Below, piece by piece: positions 1 through 8,793 of a stretch of 64,000 bases of DNA. This DNA comes from Dyadobacter sp. MSC1_007 (lineage in GTDB: Bacteria > Bacteroidota > Bacteroidia > Cytophagales > Spirosomataceae), in the NCBI RefSeq assembly GCF_023667495.1, contig NZ_JAMOZL010000001.1:620001-684000 (forward strand), given 5' to 3'. The notes beneath the pieces were generated by a model, which saw only the letters and a program-made list of their open reading frames with translations, was not told the origin of the DNA and searched no databases. Each line of letters starts with the position of its first letter. Position 1 is the first letter of the stretch. A program made the translations under genes and the position numbers.

Positions 1-193
1 GCATTTGCAGGTCGAGCAGTATGATGGTGTCGGGAAGTTCGTCCGCCTTCGCGACGAGGTGCTTCAATGCGTCACGTGCGGAATTGAAGGTTTTAACAGA
101 ATTCGTAATCCCGCTTTTGATGAGAAGCTTTTCGTAGATAAATAAATCGAAAGCGCTGTCGTCTATCAAAAAGAAGTTAAGCAATGGCTCCAT
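1..193 (-). CDS. Response regulator receiver domain protein (3' end outside the window)
   Basis: Reading the minus strand from the ATG at 193 gives a protein starting MEPLLNFFLIDDSAFDLF, with the Asp pair of a CheY-like receiver near residues 10-11. The last visible residues, TIILLDLQM, match the strand carrying the phospho-acceptor Asp. Only about 64 residues are inside the window, so any output domain is unseen. The start lies 6 bp after the stop of the upstream receiver-kinase hybrid, so the two are probably co-transcribed. In this cluster it would be the natural receiver for one of the two kinases encoded just upstream. Being a receiver is clear; its partner is inferred. Confidence 0.8.
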   Translation of the reverse strand, partial: MEPLLNFFLIDDSAFDLFIYEKLLIKSGITNSVKTFNSARDALKHLVAKADELPDTIILLDLQM

Positions 194-199
194 GTCGGG

Positions 200-1291
200 T
201 TATTTATTAATGGAAGGGATGTTTAGTTCAAAAATACTGCCCTGACCTATTTTTGAAGTTACACTAATCTCTCCCCCTAATTTCGATATGGCCTCGTGCA
301 CGATATACAATCCGATCCCTGATCCGCTATTGGTCGCGCCGGCGCGGTAAAACATCTTGAATATTTTGTCCTGGTCAGACTCCCTGATTCCTGAACCATT
401 GTCCTCGATAACGATTTTAGCCTGAGAAGAAGTAGACTGAATCGTCAGGTGGACAAACGGATTAGGTTTGGACTTATCCTGGAACTTGATGGCATTGTTG
501 ATCAGATTGTTGAAGATGATCCGGAGCTTCATCACGTCTGAGCAAAAGACACCGTCCTGCTGGATATCGGTGGTCATTTTAAGGTTGCCATATTCGGGCA
601 GGTACTGGATGGTCGCCTGCACTTCGGTAACCAGTTCTTCAAAGCTGATATCGGTGACGACGGGCACACCACGGGCATTTTTGTAATAGTCGATAATGTT
701 GATGATAAAAGTATCGAGCTTCTTAACAGACTGCCGGATCAGTTCCAGGTATTCATTCTGGGATTTAATATCATCTTCCAGCAGCGCCAGGTTGACGATC
801 CCGAGCACCGACATCAATGGCGCGCGAAGGTCATGGGAAGCACTGTAAACGAACTTATCGAGTTCCTCGTTGGCTTTCTGGAGTTCGATGTTCCTTTGCT
901 TGAGATCTTCTCTGGTCTTGTAAATGTCATATGCATTCGTAATTGCATTTTCGACATACTGATAATCCCACGGTTTATCGATAAAGCGGAAAACCTCCCC
1001 CTTGTTGATGGCGTCGATGGCTGCGCCGATATCAGTATGGCCGGTGATCAGGATCCGGATAGGTTTCGGGAATTTTATCCTGATCTTTTCGAAAAATTGT
1101 ACGCCCGTCATGACTGGCATGCGCTGATCGGCAAGGATGATGCAAAAATCCTTTTCTTCCAGCAGCTGCTCGGCTTCTACAACCGAGGAGGTAATCGTAA
1201 TATCGTACTGCTTCCGGAAGGAAGCCTTGAACGAATGCAGATTGTGCTCCTCATCGTCAATGTACAGAATGGTTATAGCTTTTTCACTCAT
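200..1291 (-). CDS. Hybrid response regulator / histidine kinase (receiver first, kinase second)
   Basis: This 363-residue cytoplasmic protein starts with a receiver domain (about 7-122): Asp pair 12-13, phospho-acceptor D55 in ADQRMP and conserved K106 in DKPW. A short coiled linker follows, then a HisKA domain with the phospho-accepting H153 in SASHDLRAP, then an HATPase domain with an N-box (NLINNAIKF) and G-boxes (DNGSGI, GSGIGL). There is no membrane segment. The receiver precedes the kinase, so phosphorylation of D55 probably regulates the attached kinase. Its ATG overlaps the stop of the upstream 7TMR-DISM kinase by 4 bp, which suggests translational coupling and a phosphorelay between them. 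The family is certain; the signal is unknown. Confidence 0.92.
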   Translation of the reverse strand: MSEKAITILYIDDEEHNLHSFKASFRKQYDITITSSVVEAEQLLEEKDFCIILADQRMPVMTGVQFFEKIRIKFPKPIRILITGHTDIGAAIDAINKGEVFRFIDKPWDYQYVENAITNAYDIYKTREDLKQRNIELQKANEELDKFVYSASHDLRAPLMSVLGIVNLALLEDDIKSQNEYLELIRQSVKKLDTFIINIIDYYKNARGVPVVTDISFEELVTEVQATIQYLPEYGNLKMTTDIQQDGVFCSDVMKLRIIFNNLINNAIKFQDKSKPNPFVHLTIQSTSSQAKIVIEDNGSGIRESDQDKIFKMFYRAGATNSGSGIGLYIVHEAISKLGGEISVTSKIGQGSIFELNIPSINK

Positions 1292-3465
1292 TGAAAGTCA
1301 GAGATTGGGCGTATTTTTCGTTTAACGGGGAGTGTGATCAAAAATTCTGTTCCTTCTCCCACTTCGGTGTTGACTTGAATATTACCACTGTGAACTTCGA
1401 TAATTTTGAATACAATTGAAAGTCCCAAACCCGTTCCGTCACCTACCTGCTTCGTAGTGAAGAACGGTTCAAAAATCTTGGCGCGCACTTCGGGAGTCAT
1501 CCCGGGCCCATTGTCGCGAATGGAAACTGCGATGTTCTCAGGATCTTTCAGCCACGTTTTTACCCAGATCGTCGGAATACCTTCATACTTCTCTTTTTGT
1601 AGTGCATAAATTGAGTTGGTAAGTATGTTCATGAAAACCTGGTTCAGTTTCCCCGCATAGCATTCAATGCTGGGAATATTACCCAGTTCTTTCACGAGCG
1701 TGATGGTGTTCCCCATCTGGTAATTGAGGATAATCAGCGTCGATTCGATGCCTTCGTTAATGTTCACCAGGTTGAGGTCGGACTCATCCACCCGGGAGAA
1801 TATTTTCAGTCCCTTCACAATCTCCACAGTCCGGTGCGCACCGTCTTCCATTCCTTTTAAAAGGGTGCCGAGCTCTGTCTTAATGTAATCGAGGTCAAGA
1901 TCTTGCTTTAATTTCTCAATTTCCTTCACCTTACTTTGTAATGTATCGATAGAATCCACATGCTGGATATCCTCGTAGGAATCCAGGATTTCCAGTACGT
2001 CGTCGATGTCTCTCCGCAGGGGCCGGATATTGGAACTTACAAAGTTGATCGGGTTATTGATCTCGTGCGCTATACCAGCGGTAAGCTGACCAAGGGAAGC
2101 CATTTTTTCCGAATCGATCAGCTGTGTTTGGGCGTCTTTGAGTTTGGTTAATGCCAAGTTCAGCTCGGTATTGGCAAACTGCAGTTCCGCAGTGCGCTCG
2201 TTGACGCTTTTTTCCAGAAATGCATTTTGTTCCAGGATGATCTTTTCGTTTTCCATCGAAATCCGCAGCGCTTGTGCCTGCGATATTTCCTTTTCCTTTT
2301 TAAATATGTTGATCTTATCAGCCAGGGCGAAGGACAGCAAGATCACTTCAATGGCAGTTCCTACCTGCATCGTGTAGTTCGTGAAGGTGTTGTAGGGGAG
2401 AATGTTCAGGTTTCTCAACGAAAACAAGACGATCCCGACCAGGAATATCGACCATGCGACCAGGAAGAACTTGGCCGGGCGATAACCTTCCATTGACAAT
2501 TTTAGCGCGACGATCAATGCAAACAAAGCCGCCGAAGGGGCCAGGATATCGATGATCCGGTAACTGACCATGTCGAGGCCGAAAAGGTTGCACAAAACCG
2601 CGATCGCGTATACGATTATAATCGCTGAAATGATCCGGTAAATGGCAGTGGAGCGTTCTCTGATGTGCAGGAAGTTCTGGAAAAAGAGCAGGGCAAAACT
2701 TCCGGCCAGGGCTGGAAAAAGTATAATCGAGAACTTGTTAAAAGATGGGTTGCCCGGCCACAAAAATTTGAACGTATAGCCGGTTATTGTTGTCTGGGTG
2801 AGGCCTATAAAAAGAATATAGAGAACGTAATAGAGATAGCTTTTTTCTCGGATTGAGAAATAGACGAAAAAATTATAAAGCATCATCACGAACAACACAC
2901 CAATGTGGATACCGGATATAATTTCATTGGTGAGGGCAAACTGGAAAAGACCCATTTCGCTACGAACGATCAGTGGGACGACGATCTGCTCGCTGCCGTG
3001 TATCCTAAGGTAATATGTCTCGGCGTTCTGTCTCGGGATATTCAATTTGAAAACGATATTCTGATGCTTGACGCGCCGCTCGTCGAATGCGTCGTTCCAG
3101 GAAATGGTTTCTTTTGTTACTTTGCCTTTTTCCAAAGAATAGAATGTAGTCGATTCGATCCTGGGATAGGCTAGTTCGAGAAAGAGGTTGTCGTCGGCGC
3201 TGGTGTTTTTAATGGTGATCCTGATCCAGAATGCAGACCCGCTTACGCCGAAGTTGGGCGTTTCCTGGGTGCTGGGCACAAACTTCCCGCGTGATGCGAC
3301 TTCCGGGAATGTGAGCGTTCCGGACGTGTCTTCCAGAATCTCCACCTGGCTGCCTATCGTGATATCATGGCCGTTGAAAATAACCTCGCTGGCATAGGCC
3401 GCATTAGCCAAAACCAGCAGGAAAATCAAGCCGCAGATAAGTTTGCTGTAAAGCCTTAGATCCAT
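1288..3465 (-). CDS. 7TMR-DISM sensor histidine kinase
   Basis: This 725-residue protein has a signal peptide (about 1-25) and an extracytoplasmic 7TMR-DISMED2-type beta domain (about 28-170). A block of seven hydrophobic helices (about 182-385) and a coiled coil (about 390-450) follow. The kinase core has HisKA H467 in [10 protein letters not shown] and an HATPase domain with DNGPGM and GTGLGLS boxes. DISMED2 domains usually bind small extracellular ligands such as carbohydrates, so this is the likely sensor of the cluster. It overlaps the preceding GNAT-like gene by 10 bp and the following hybrid kinase gene by 4 bp, which indicates one operon. The ligand is unknown. Confidence 0.95.
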   Translation of the reverse strand: MDLRLYSKLICGLIFLLVLANAAYASEVIFNGHDITIGSQVEILEDTSGTLTFPEVASRGKFVPSTQETPNFGVSGSAFWIRITIKNTSADDNLFLELAYPRIESTTFYSLEKGKVTKETISWNDAFDERRVKHQNIVFKLNIPRQNAETYYLRIHGSEQIVVPLIVRSEMGLFQFALTNEIISGIHIGVLFVMMLYNFFVYFSIREKSYLYYVLYILFIGLTQTTITGYTFKFLWPGNPSFNKFSIILFPALAGSFALLFFQNFLHIRERSTAIYRIISAIIIVYAIAVLCNLFGLDMVSYRIIDILAPSAALFALIVALKLSMEGYRPAKFFLVAWSIFLVGIVLFSLRNLNILPYNTFTNYTMQVGTAIEVILLSFALADKINIFKKEKEISQAQALRISMENEKIILEQNAFLEKSVNERTAELQFANTELNLALTKLKDAQTQLIDSEKMASLGQLTAGIAHEINNPINFVSSNIRPLRRDIDDVLEILDSYEDIQHVDSIDTLQSKVKEIEKLKQDLDLDYIKTELGTLLKGMEDGAHRTVEIVKGLKIFSRVDESDLNLVNINEGIESTLIILNYQMGNTITLVKELGNIPSIECYAGKLNQVFMNILTNSIYALQKEKYEGIPTIWVKTWLKDPENIAVSIRDNGPGMTPEVRAKIFEPFFTTKQVGDGTGLGLSIVFKIIEVHSGNIQVNTEVGEGTEFLITLPVKRKIRPISDFQ

Positions 3466-4148
3466 TTATTAATATCGTATATTATCGTAAGATCGCCGCG
3501 TCGCCCGGTTTCGACCACAGTTTGTGTCGGGTTTTCTCTCAGACTGAATATTTTTTCCCTTTCCTCATCGGTCGCAAACGGAAGGTTGTTGAGGTCCCTT
3601 GCAATGAGTGAAGTCGCAATCAGTCCTTCCTTTGGGTAATAAAACGTCCCGTTATTTCCGAGGTCCGTCAGTACTTCAAATCCTATCCGCTGGCTGATCA
3701 CCAGGGTGATCGGGGAGCATAGGCCCATCAGGTATTTAATTCCCACCATAGAAGATATCGCCATTGCGGTTCTTCCCAGGTACACGCTTCCGATGCCATA
3801 GCCAGCTACTTCCTTGGAATTGAAAAGCCCGCAGAATTCCGCAACGTTATAATCACCGATGTTGTCGACGTATCCATATATACTCTTATCGATCTTTGCA
3901 ATGGCGTCTTCCATCGGCATTTTGAGGTTCGGGGACCTCACCTGCACCCTTGTACCTCCGTAAATCTGGTCTCCGTCTTCGGATTCCACAATGATCACAT
4001 ATGTATTCGGATCATGCAGCCAGTTATGGTTGGTGGAAGTCACCTGCTTCACCCCGTATGCCTCCAATACCTTTCGGTGTCCTTCGGCATACCTGAGACT
4101 GGTTTCTACATCATCCGGTGCACGGTATGCTTTAATTTGTGCTACCAT
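3456..4148 (-). CDS. GNAT-like acyltransferase-fold protein, substrate unknown
   Basis: This is a 230-residue soluble protein with no signal peptide. Its middle resembles the GNAT/acyl-homoserine-lactone-synthase fold: a strand with YGGTRVQV (about 63-70), an acidic residue in VAEFCGLF (E104), a glycine-rich pantetheine-loop-like stretch AGYGIGSVYLGR (about 115-126), and a final SQRIGFEVL strand (about 152-160). This is a motif-level assignment. Transfer from acyl-CoA or acyl-ACP is inferred, not shown. It lies 7 bp downstream of the E1/nitroreductase fusion gene and overlaps the sensor kinase gene by 10 bp, so it is probably translated with both. It could complete a modification or small-molecule pathway started by the fusion enzyme. 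Confidence 0.75.
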   Translation of the reverse strand: MVAQIKAYRAPDDVETSLRYAEGHRKVLEAYGVKQVTSTNHNWLHDPNTYVIIVESEDGDQIYGGTRVQVRSPNLKMPMEDAIAKIDKSIYGYVDNIGDYNVAEFCGLFNSKEVAGYGIGSVYLGRTAMAISSMVGIKYLMGLCSPITLVISQRIGFEVLTDLGNNGTFYYPKEGLIATSLIARDLNNLPFATDEEREKIFSLRENPTQTVVETGRRGDLTIIYDINKWI

Positions 4149-4155
4149 GTGCTGT

Positions 4156-6447
4156 TTACGGGTTTACAATAAAGAGTGTTTCGTCTAAGGGCAACCGGTA
4201 ACTCTTAATCCCTGGTTTTTCCGCTTTTGCTATTTTGAAAAGAAACACTTCTCCCATATTCTCCCCGAACGGAACGAGTCCAAGGAATTTTTTTCTCAAC
4301 GCTCTCAATTTTGAAGCTTCCGATTCATCCAGCCCTGCGTTGCTGCCTTTTGTAATTCTCGGGAATAAATAAAAAGGGGAAATTAATGGATGGATCGCGA
4401 ATTGCAATTGTTCGGCCTGCAACCATAGGCGCTGCATGGACATTCCACCCAGGAAAAAATCCCTGTAACTATCACCCGGCATGGTGATCATCCCGATTGC
4501 AGAGGCTGTGCTGACTGTTTTAAGTGCTGCATCAACCAATGCACCGCCGCCGCCGATCTGATTGAGCGTGCGGGATATTTCTTTGTCGCGGATAATAGAA
4601 AGTGCCGCGATCTGGGGCGTGCTAAGCCCGAGCGTGCGGACATCGATGCCGTCTTTCGAACTTTCAGCGTCAGAAGGCGTCCATTTCATTTCGCGATTTA
4701 CAAAATCGTGATGTCCAGCCGGGTTGAGAAGCCTGATACGATCGCATTGCCCGATTATCTCACCGATCGCCATCATTTGCGCCCTGTCGTCGAAAAAATG
4801 GAAGCTGGCACCTGGCACGCTTTCCGCGGCGCCTTTCAACTGTTGATGGGCATCTTCTGATATAGGCGCAGGTGAAGAAGGGTTTCGGTTAGTGCAGCGG
4901 TCAAAAATTACATTCACGGCCTCGGGCGCGTACACCGGCTCCGTTCCTTTACTGGTTGTTTCCGGTAAAAAATCAATAGCTGCTATTAATGTCGAGCTTT
5001 CTCCAAACGGAAAAAGGTCTGCCCGGACTCGCAGGCCCGCTTCATTACTTTTTAATACAAGATTTTCATACGACGCTCCGAAGGAAATGTTCGACGCGAT
5101 CTGGTCAAAGTCCCCGAATGAATAGGAGCGGAACCGGTCGTGGAACAAAAAAAGCCTGTTTCGGTGAAAAACCCACTTCCAAGGCTGATCATTTCCAGTT
5201 GATGGTGCCTGACAAGCCGCATTGACAATGTCTTTAAGAACCTCCTCCGAAATGGGTCCGGAAGCGTCGGGAGCCGGTAACGAATCAGCTATACGAACGG
5301 CTTCGTCAGGGTCAAATGGCGCATACGGATTGGCCGACACCGGTTCGCCGGGCGTGGCGACTTTATTCCCGACAAGCTCTTCGAGATCGATGTAATAGCG
5401 CCCTGATTCGCTGTATTGGTTGAGCAGGATCCGGCGCGACACGTCCGTCACAACACCGCCGCCGAGCGTTACCGCACTGGCGAGTTGCGGCCACGTACTG
5501 ATGCTCTGCCCGATTTCGACGAGTGATACCTTGCCTCTTTTGGAGCCGTTCATCGCGTTCACAATGCGCAATACAAGTGGCAACCGGTCTGCTTCTGAAA
5601 TCTGATCGAATTTTTCGGCTGGTATGCCTTGCAGGTAGCCGTGAAAAACAGGCCTTTCGGGTTCGAGATCGAACCGCTCCACGTCCAGCATACCGCGGTC
5701 GCTGGTTTCCATGACTACCGGTATCCGGTGCTTTGCAGCCATGGTCCGGCAGGCAATTTTAATACCGATGTCGTCGCATTCATCGATGAGGATATCGAGC
5801 TTGCCGCCATCGAGCAGAAAGCCGGGCAAATTTTCCTTACTAATGCCTTCTGTATAGCATTCAATGGACAGAAAAGGGTCTATTTCCGCTATTTCCCTGG
5901 CGGTAACAATGCATTTATTGACTCCTATGTTATGGATTCCTGTGCGTATCCGGTTGAGATTACTGAGTTCGATGGTATCAAAATCGGCCAGTTTCAGTTT
6001 TCCGCAGGCGCGTTCGGTGGCCATGGTAAGTGCAACAGAATGGCCTACAGACAATCCAATGATGCCGATCGTCCGTGTGGATAGTTCCTGCTGTTCGGCA
6101 GGGGTGATTTTGTATTGGTTCCTGCTGGTGCGGAGCGTAATGAAATCGGTTTCGTCGACAATGTGCAGGAGTCGGTTGGACCAGGGGTAAAAAAGCCAGA
6201 TACCCAGTGTGTCGGGGTCCTGCTGTCCTAGCCATTCATGGTACTGTTGCTCCACCTGCTCCTCAGTCAGGCGCTTTGTGGGATTTTGGATCCTGATCAG
6301 TTCTTTTTTCTGGGAAGCAAACAGGTCGAGGATGATGTTCCCGCGATGATCTTCAATGAACGAATGAAATTTGTCTTTATCTGCGTAGCGCTCTTTAGAA
6401 ATGAAAACCGGTTTGTAGATATTGTTGATCTCTATATCGTGGTACAT
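4156..6447 (-). CDS. ThiF/E1-like adenylating domain fused to a nitroreductase domain (Rv1355c-type)
   Basis: This 763-residue protein has three parts. Residues 1-125 are of unknown function. Residues about 126-375 form an E1/ThiF/MoeB Rossmann domain with nucleotide loop GIIGLSVGHS (128-137), acidic motif ADFD (154-157) and SNLNR (162-166). Residues about 395-700 form an FMN-type nitroreductase fold with the APSTGNDQPW motif (414-423). I see no CxxC zinc pairs and no obvious catalytic Cys after the adenylation site, so it may adenylate without classical ubiquitin-like thiolation. This fusion matches proteins annotated as the Rv1355c family, whose function is unknown to me. It is the first gene of the minus-strand cluster with the GNAT-like and kinase genes. 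Neither the redox substrate nor the adenylated partner can be read from the sequence. Confidence 0.9.
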   Translation of the reverse strand: MYHDIEINNIYKPVFISKERYADKDKFHSFIEDHRGNIILDLFASQKKELIRIQNPTKRLTEEQVEQQYHEWLGQQDPDTLGIWLFYPWSNRLLHIVDETDFITLRTSRNQYKITPAEQQELSTRTIGIIGLSVGHSVALTMATERACGKLKLADFDTIELSNLNRIRTGIHNIGVNKCIVTAREIAEIDPFLSIECYTEGISKENLPGFLLDGGKLDILIDECDDIGIKIACRTMAAKHRIPVVMETSDRGMLDVERFDLEPERPVFHGYLQGIPAEKFDQISEADRLPLVLRIVNAMNGSKRGKVSLVEIGQSISTWPQLASAVTLGGGVVTDVSRRILLNQYSESGRYYIDLEELVGNKVATPGEPVSANPYAPFDPDEAVRIADSLPAPDASGPISEEVLKDIVNAACQAPSTGNDQPWKWVFHRNRLFLFHDRFRSYSFGDFDQIASNISFGASYENLVLKSNEAGLRVRADLFPFGESSTLIAAIDFLPETTSKGTEPVYAPEAVNVIFDRCTNRNPSSPAPISEDAHQQLKGAAESVPGASFHFFDDRAQMMAIGEIIGQCDRIRLLNPAGHHDFVNREMKWTPSDAESSKDGIDVRTLGLSTPQIAALSIIRDKEISRTLNQIGGGGALVDAALKTVSTASAIGMITMPGDSYRDFFLGGMSMQRLWLQAEQLQFAIHPLISPFYLFPRITKGSNAGLDESEASKLRALRKKFLGLVPFGENMGEVFLFKIAKAEKPGIKSYRLPLDETLFIVNP

Positions 6448-6833
6448 TTTAGAATAATTGTCGAGCCCGTTCCTACAAGGTCAGTAGCCTAATTTAACAA
6501 ATCACAAATTGTTGTCGATCTTCGTATGAAATTCGCCGGAGCAGCTATGGCGACCCCTGAATCTTGTATATTCATGCGTTTTACCTGCTTCAATAATTAC
6601 ACAAATTGCTGATTTTATTTTTGTAAAACTAACCTCTGGTTAATTGGAAAGGAAAATATTTGGTCTGTTGCACCTAAAATTCTCTTATTAGCAGACGCTT
6701 GCGTTTATAGATAATTTAAAATTTTTAAAAAGTGCAGTGACTGTTGATGCGAATATAGAATTAATATTATAATATTATCAATTAGTTCGGGCAGGCATGT
6801 CCATGCTCCGGACCAAGCACCAAGAACTTAGGA
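6448..6833. other. Divergent intergenic region between the E1/nitroreductase and receiver genes
   Basis: These 386 bp carry no convincing gene. They should hold two divergent promoters. The right half is very AT-rich and includes an AT-only perfect palindrome, AATATTATAATATT, at 6763-6776. I found no full TANNTTTG-type -7 box close to either start codon. Confidence 0.6.
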
Positions 6834-7301
6834 ATGGAAAGCAAAGGGAAAATCAGCGTACTTTACGTGGATGACGAAATCAACAATCTGAACTCATTTA
6901 AGGCCGCTTTCAGGCGAGATTTCAACATTTTAATAGCAACTTCGGGCCGGGAAGGTCTTGAACTTTTGAAGCACAATGTGGTCCATGTCATCATCACGGA
7001 CCAGCGCATGCCGGAGATGACCGGCGTGGATTTTTTGATTGAAGTTTTGAAAGACTATTCGGATCCCGTCCGAATTCTTCTGACAGGTTACACCGATATT
7101 ACTGCGGTGATCGATGCCGTCAATAAAGGGCACATTTACTACTATCTCAATAAGCCCTGGGATGAACAGCAACTACGCATTATCATCAAAAACGCCTACG
7201 AGATTTTTCACTTGCGGGAAGAGAACAAAGAGTTGATCGAAAAGCTGATCGATGTGAATGGTCAGCTGGAATTTTTGCTCCGCCAAAACCTGCTGTCCTA
7301 G
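6834..7301 (+). CDS. Stand-alone response regulator receiver protein
   Basis: This 155-residue protein consists of a receiver domain (about 8-125) and a short helical tail. Signature residues are the Asp pair at 13-14, phospho-acceptor D56 in TDQRMP, T84 in LLTGYTD and K107 in LNKPW. It closely resembles the N-terminal receiver of the hybrid kinase at 200-1291, including the DDEINNLNSFKAAFRR start and the NKPWD end, so the two are paralogous. The tail of about 30 residues is predicted helical and replaces any DNA-binding output. It diverges from the kinase cluster and could act as a phosphate sink or alternative receiver for it; that role is inferred. Confidence 0.9.
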   Translation: MESKGKISVLYVDDEINNLNSFKAAFRRDFNILIATSGREGLELLKHNVVHVIITDQRMPEMTGVDFLIEVLKDYSDPVRILLTGYTDITAVIDAVNKGHIYYYLNKPWDEQQLRIIIKNAYEIFHLREENKELIEKLIDVNGQLEFLLRQNLLS

Positions 7302-7313
7302 CCGGTCCCGGAT

Positions 7314-7499
7314 TTATCTGTACCAGTTTTTGCGTTTTACGAGCCCCTTAAATCCATCTAGTGAAGGCTTGTAACCCCGGAACATATAGGTAAGCAGCGA
7401 AAAGGCGCAGGTAAATGCGACGGCGAGAAGCAGGATTGCTGCGAAGAGCAGGTTCCCTATGGCTTTCAGAAAAATGATGATATCCATTGGTGCGATCAT
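7314..7499 (-). CDS. Small single-pass or hairpin membrane protein
   Basis: This 61-residue ORF has a hydrophobic segment covering roughly residues 5-40 (IIIFLKAIGNLLFAAILLLA and following) and a basic tail with aromatics, GYKPSLDGFKGLVKRKNWYR. The clean split between membrane segment and charged tail supports a real protein. It converges on the receiver gene with 12 bp between stops. A second in-frame ATG at 7487 is an equally possible start. No family was recognised. Confidence 0.5.
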   Translation of the reverse strand: MIAPMDIIIFLKAIGNLLFAAILLLAVAFTCAFSLLTYMFRGYKPSLDGFKGLVKRKNWYR

Positions 7500-7683
7500 A
7501 GTGGTGATGGCTATGCATTTGTAAAAATCGTACCAACCTGACTTTTAATGGATCCGCTCAGTTCCGGTTCCCGGACTGGTACCGTTTTTGTGGCGGGTTG
7601 TAATCCACAGGAAAACGCGTTATTTTCGCATGCAACTGGAAGAAGCCCGATGCAGAGAATCCAAGCAAATTTGACCCTAGGCA

Positions 7684-8793
7684 ATGTTGAAGAAGTTTTA
7701 CTGGCAATGCAGTTTGGTGATATTGATCCGGCTTTGTACCAGCTGCTCGTACCCGTCTCCGGATCCGAAAGGGGAGGGGGAAGATACATCCGTAGTCACC
7801 AAGCCTGACACGGTCATTATCGACACGATTCCTCCCAAAAATCCCGACTCTTCGCTGGCTAATACGCTCCGTTTCGGTACTGACAAAATTTTCCCTGTTT
7901 CCCGCCTGGAAACACGCACAGGCATTTTTTCAAATGCAAAAGATTATCGCGGACGGCCTGTAAGTCTGGACTATTCTTTTGTTTCCCCTGAAAAAGATTC
8001 ACTTAAATACCGCCCTTTTGTACTGATGGTCCATGAAGGTGCATTCCTTTTTGGGGATCTTGGCAACGAAATGGGTAAGGCAAGGCTGCTCGCCCAGCGT
8101 GGTTATGCGGCGGCATCCATTAATTACAGGCTGGGATTCAATGGGGGTACAGAGCAAAACGCCTGCAATGCGAACAATCTGGAAGTGGTACAGGCCGTTT
8201 ACCGGGCTGTACAGGATACTTATACAGCCCTTCATTATTTTGTGGACCGCGCGGAGGAGTTTGGCATTGATACGCGCCAGATCATGCTTGCGGGAAGCAG
8301 CGCAGGGGCTATCACGGTTTCTGCACTTGTATATATGAATGAAGCGGATTTTGAAGCACTTCAACCTGGAATCTCTAAAACATTGGGCCGTTTGGACCCG
8401 AAGGCCGAGGATAGCCCGTTCAGGGTGCGCGCCATTCTATCGCAGCTGGGCTATGGGATTTTTAAGGGTGGGTATATCAATGATTCCAATGCGATGCCGA
8501 CTGTCTTTTTTCAACGTATAGGTGATAATGTGCTGCCCTATTATAAAGGTACATTCCTTTCATGCCCCAGCTACCTGGGCTTGGAGGGTGCCAGGGTTGC
8601 GGCTGACCAGTTGAAAAAATACAAGGTGCCGTACGAGCTTAATTATGAGAATCTGGCGGGCCATCATCTTAGTTATCCCGAGGAGTATGTAGTAAGCCGC
8701 TATGCGCAGTTTATGAAGCGGTTGTGGTCGCAAAACCAGCGGCAGATCACTAACGACGCTTACAAGACCGTCGAGGATATCAAACTAAAATAA
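7684..8793 (+). CDS. Alpha/beta-hydrolase (carboxylesterase-type) lipoprotein
   Basis: This is a 369-residue protein. The N-terminus is a lipoprotein signal peptide ending in a lipobox-like LCTSC, with the lipidated Cys at 21, so it is membrane-anchored outside the cytoplasm. A low-complexity linker (about 22-60) follows, then an alpha/beta-hydrolase domain. Motifs are an oxyanion-type MVHEGAF (H117) and the nucleophile elbow GSSAG (204-208, S206). A late His in AGHHLSY is a candidate catalytic His. The HEGAF replacement of the usual HGGG/HGGAF is a small deviation. Its last 9 bp overlap the convergent acyltransferase gene. Hydrolysis of an ester, possibly from a polysaccharide or xenobiotic, is inferred from the family. 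Confidence 0.88.
   Translation: MLKKFYWQCSLVILIRLCTSCSYPSPDPKGEGEDTSVVTKPDTVIIDTIPPKNPDSSLANTLRFGTDKIFPVSRLETRTGIFSNAKDYRGRPVSLDYSFVSPEKDSLKYRPFVLMVHEGAFLFGDLGNEMGKARLLAQRGYAAASINYRLGFNGGTEQNACNANNLEVVQAVYRAVQDTYTALHYFVDRAEEFGIDTRQIMLAGSSAGAITVSALVYMNEADFEALQPGISKTLGRLDPKAEDSPFRVRAILSQLGYGIFKGGYINDSNAMPTVFFQRIGDNVLPYYKGTFLSCPSYLGLEGARVAADQLKKYKVPYELNYENLAGHHLSYPEEYVVSRYAQFMKRLWSQNQRQITNDAYKTVEDIKLK

Noticed and set aside
5660..5690. GTTCGAGATCGAAC resembling a tRNA T-arm
   Set aside because: It lies inside the E1/nitroreductase coding sequence and no cloverleaf can be built around it.
7548..7808. Plus-strand 86-codon frame before the esterase gene
   Set aside because: No signal or domain, compositionally odd, and it overlaps the well-supported lipoprotein esterase in another frame.
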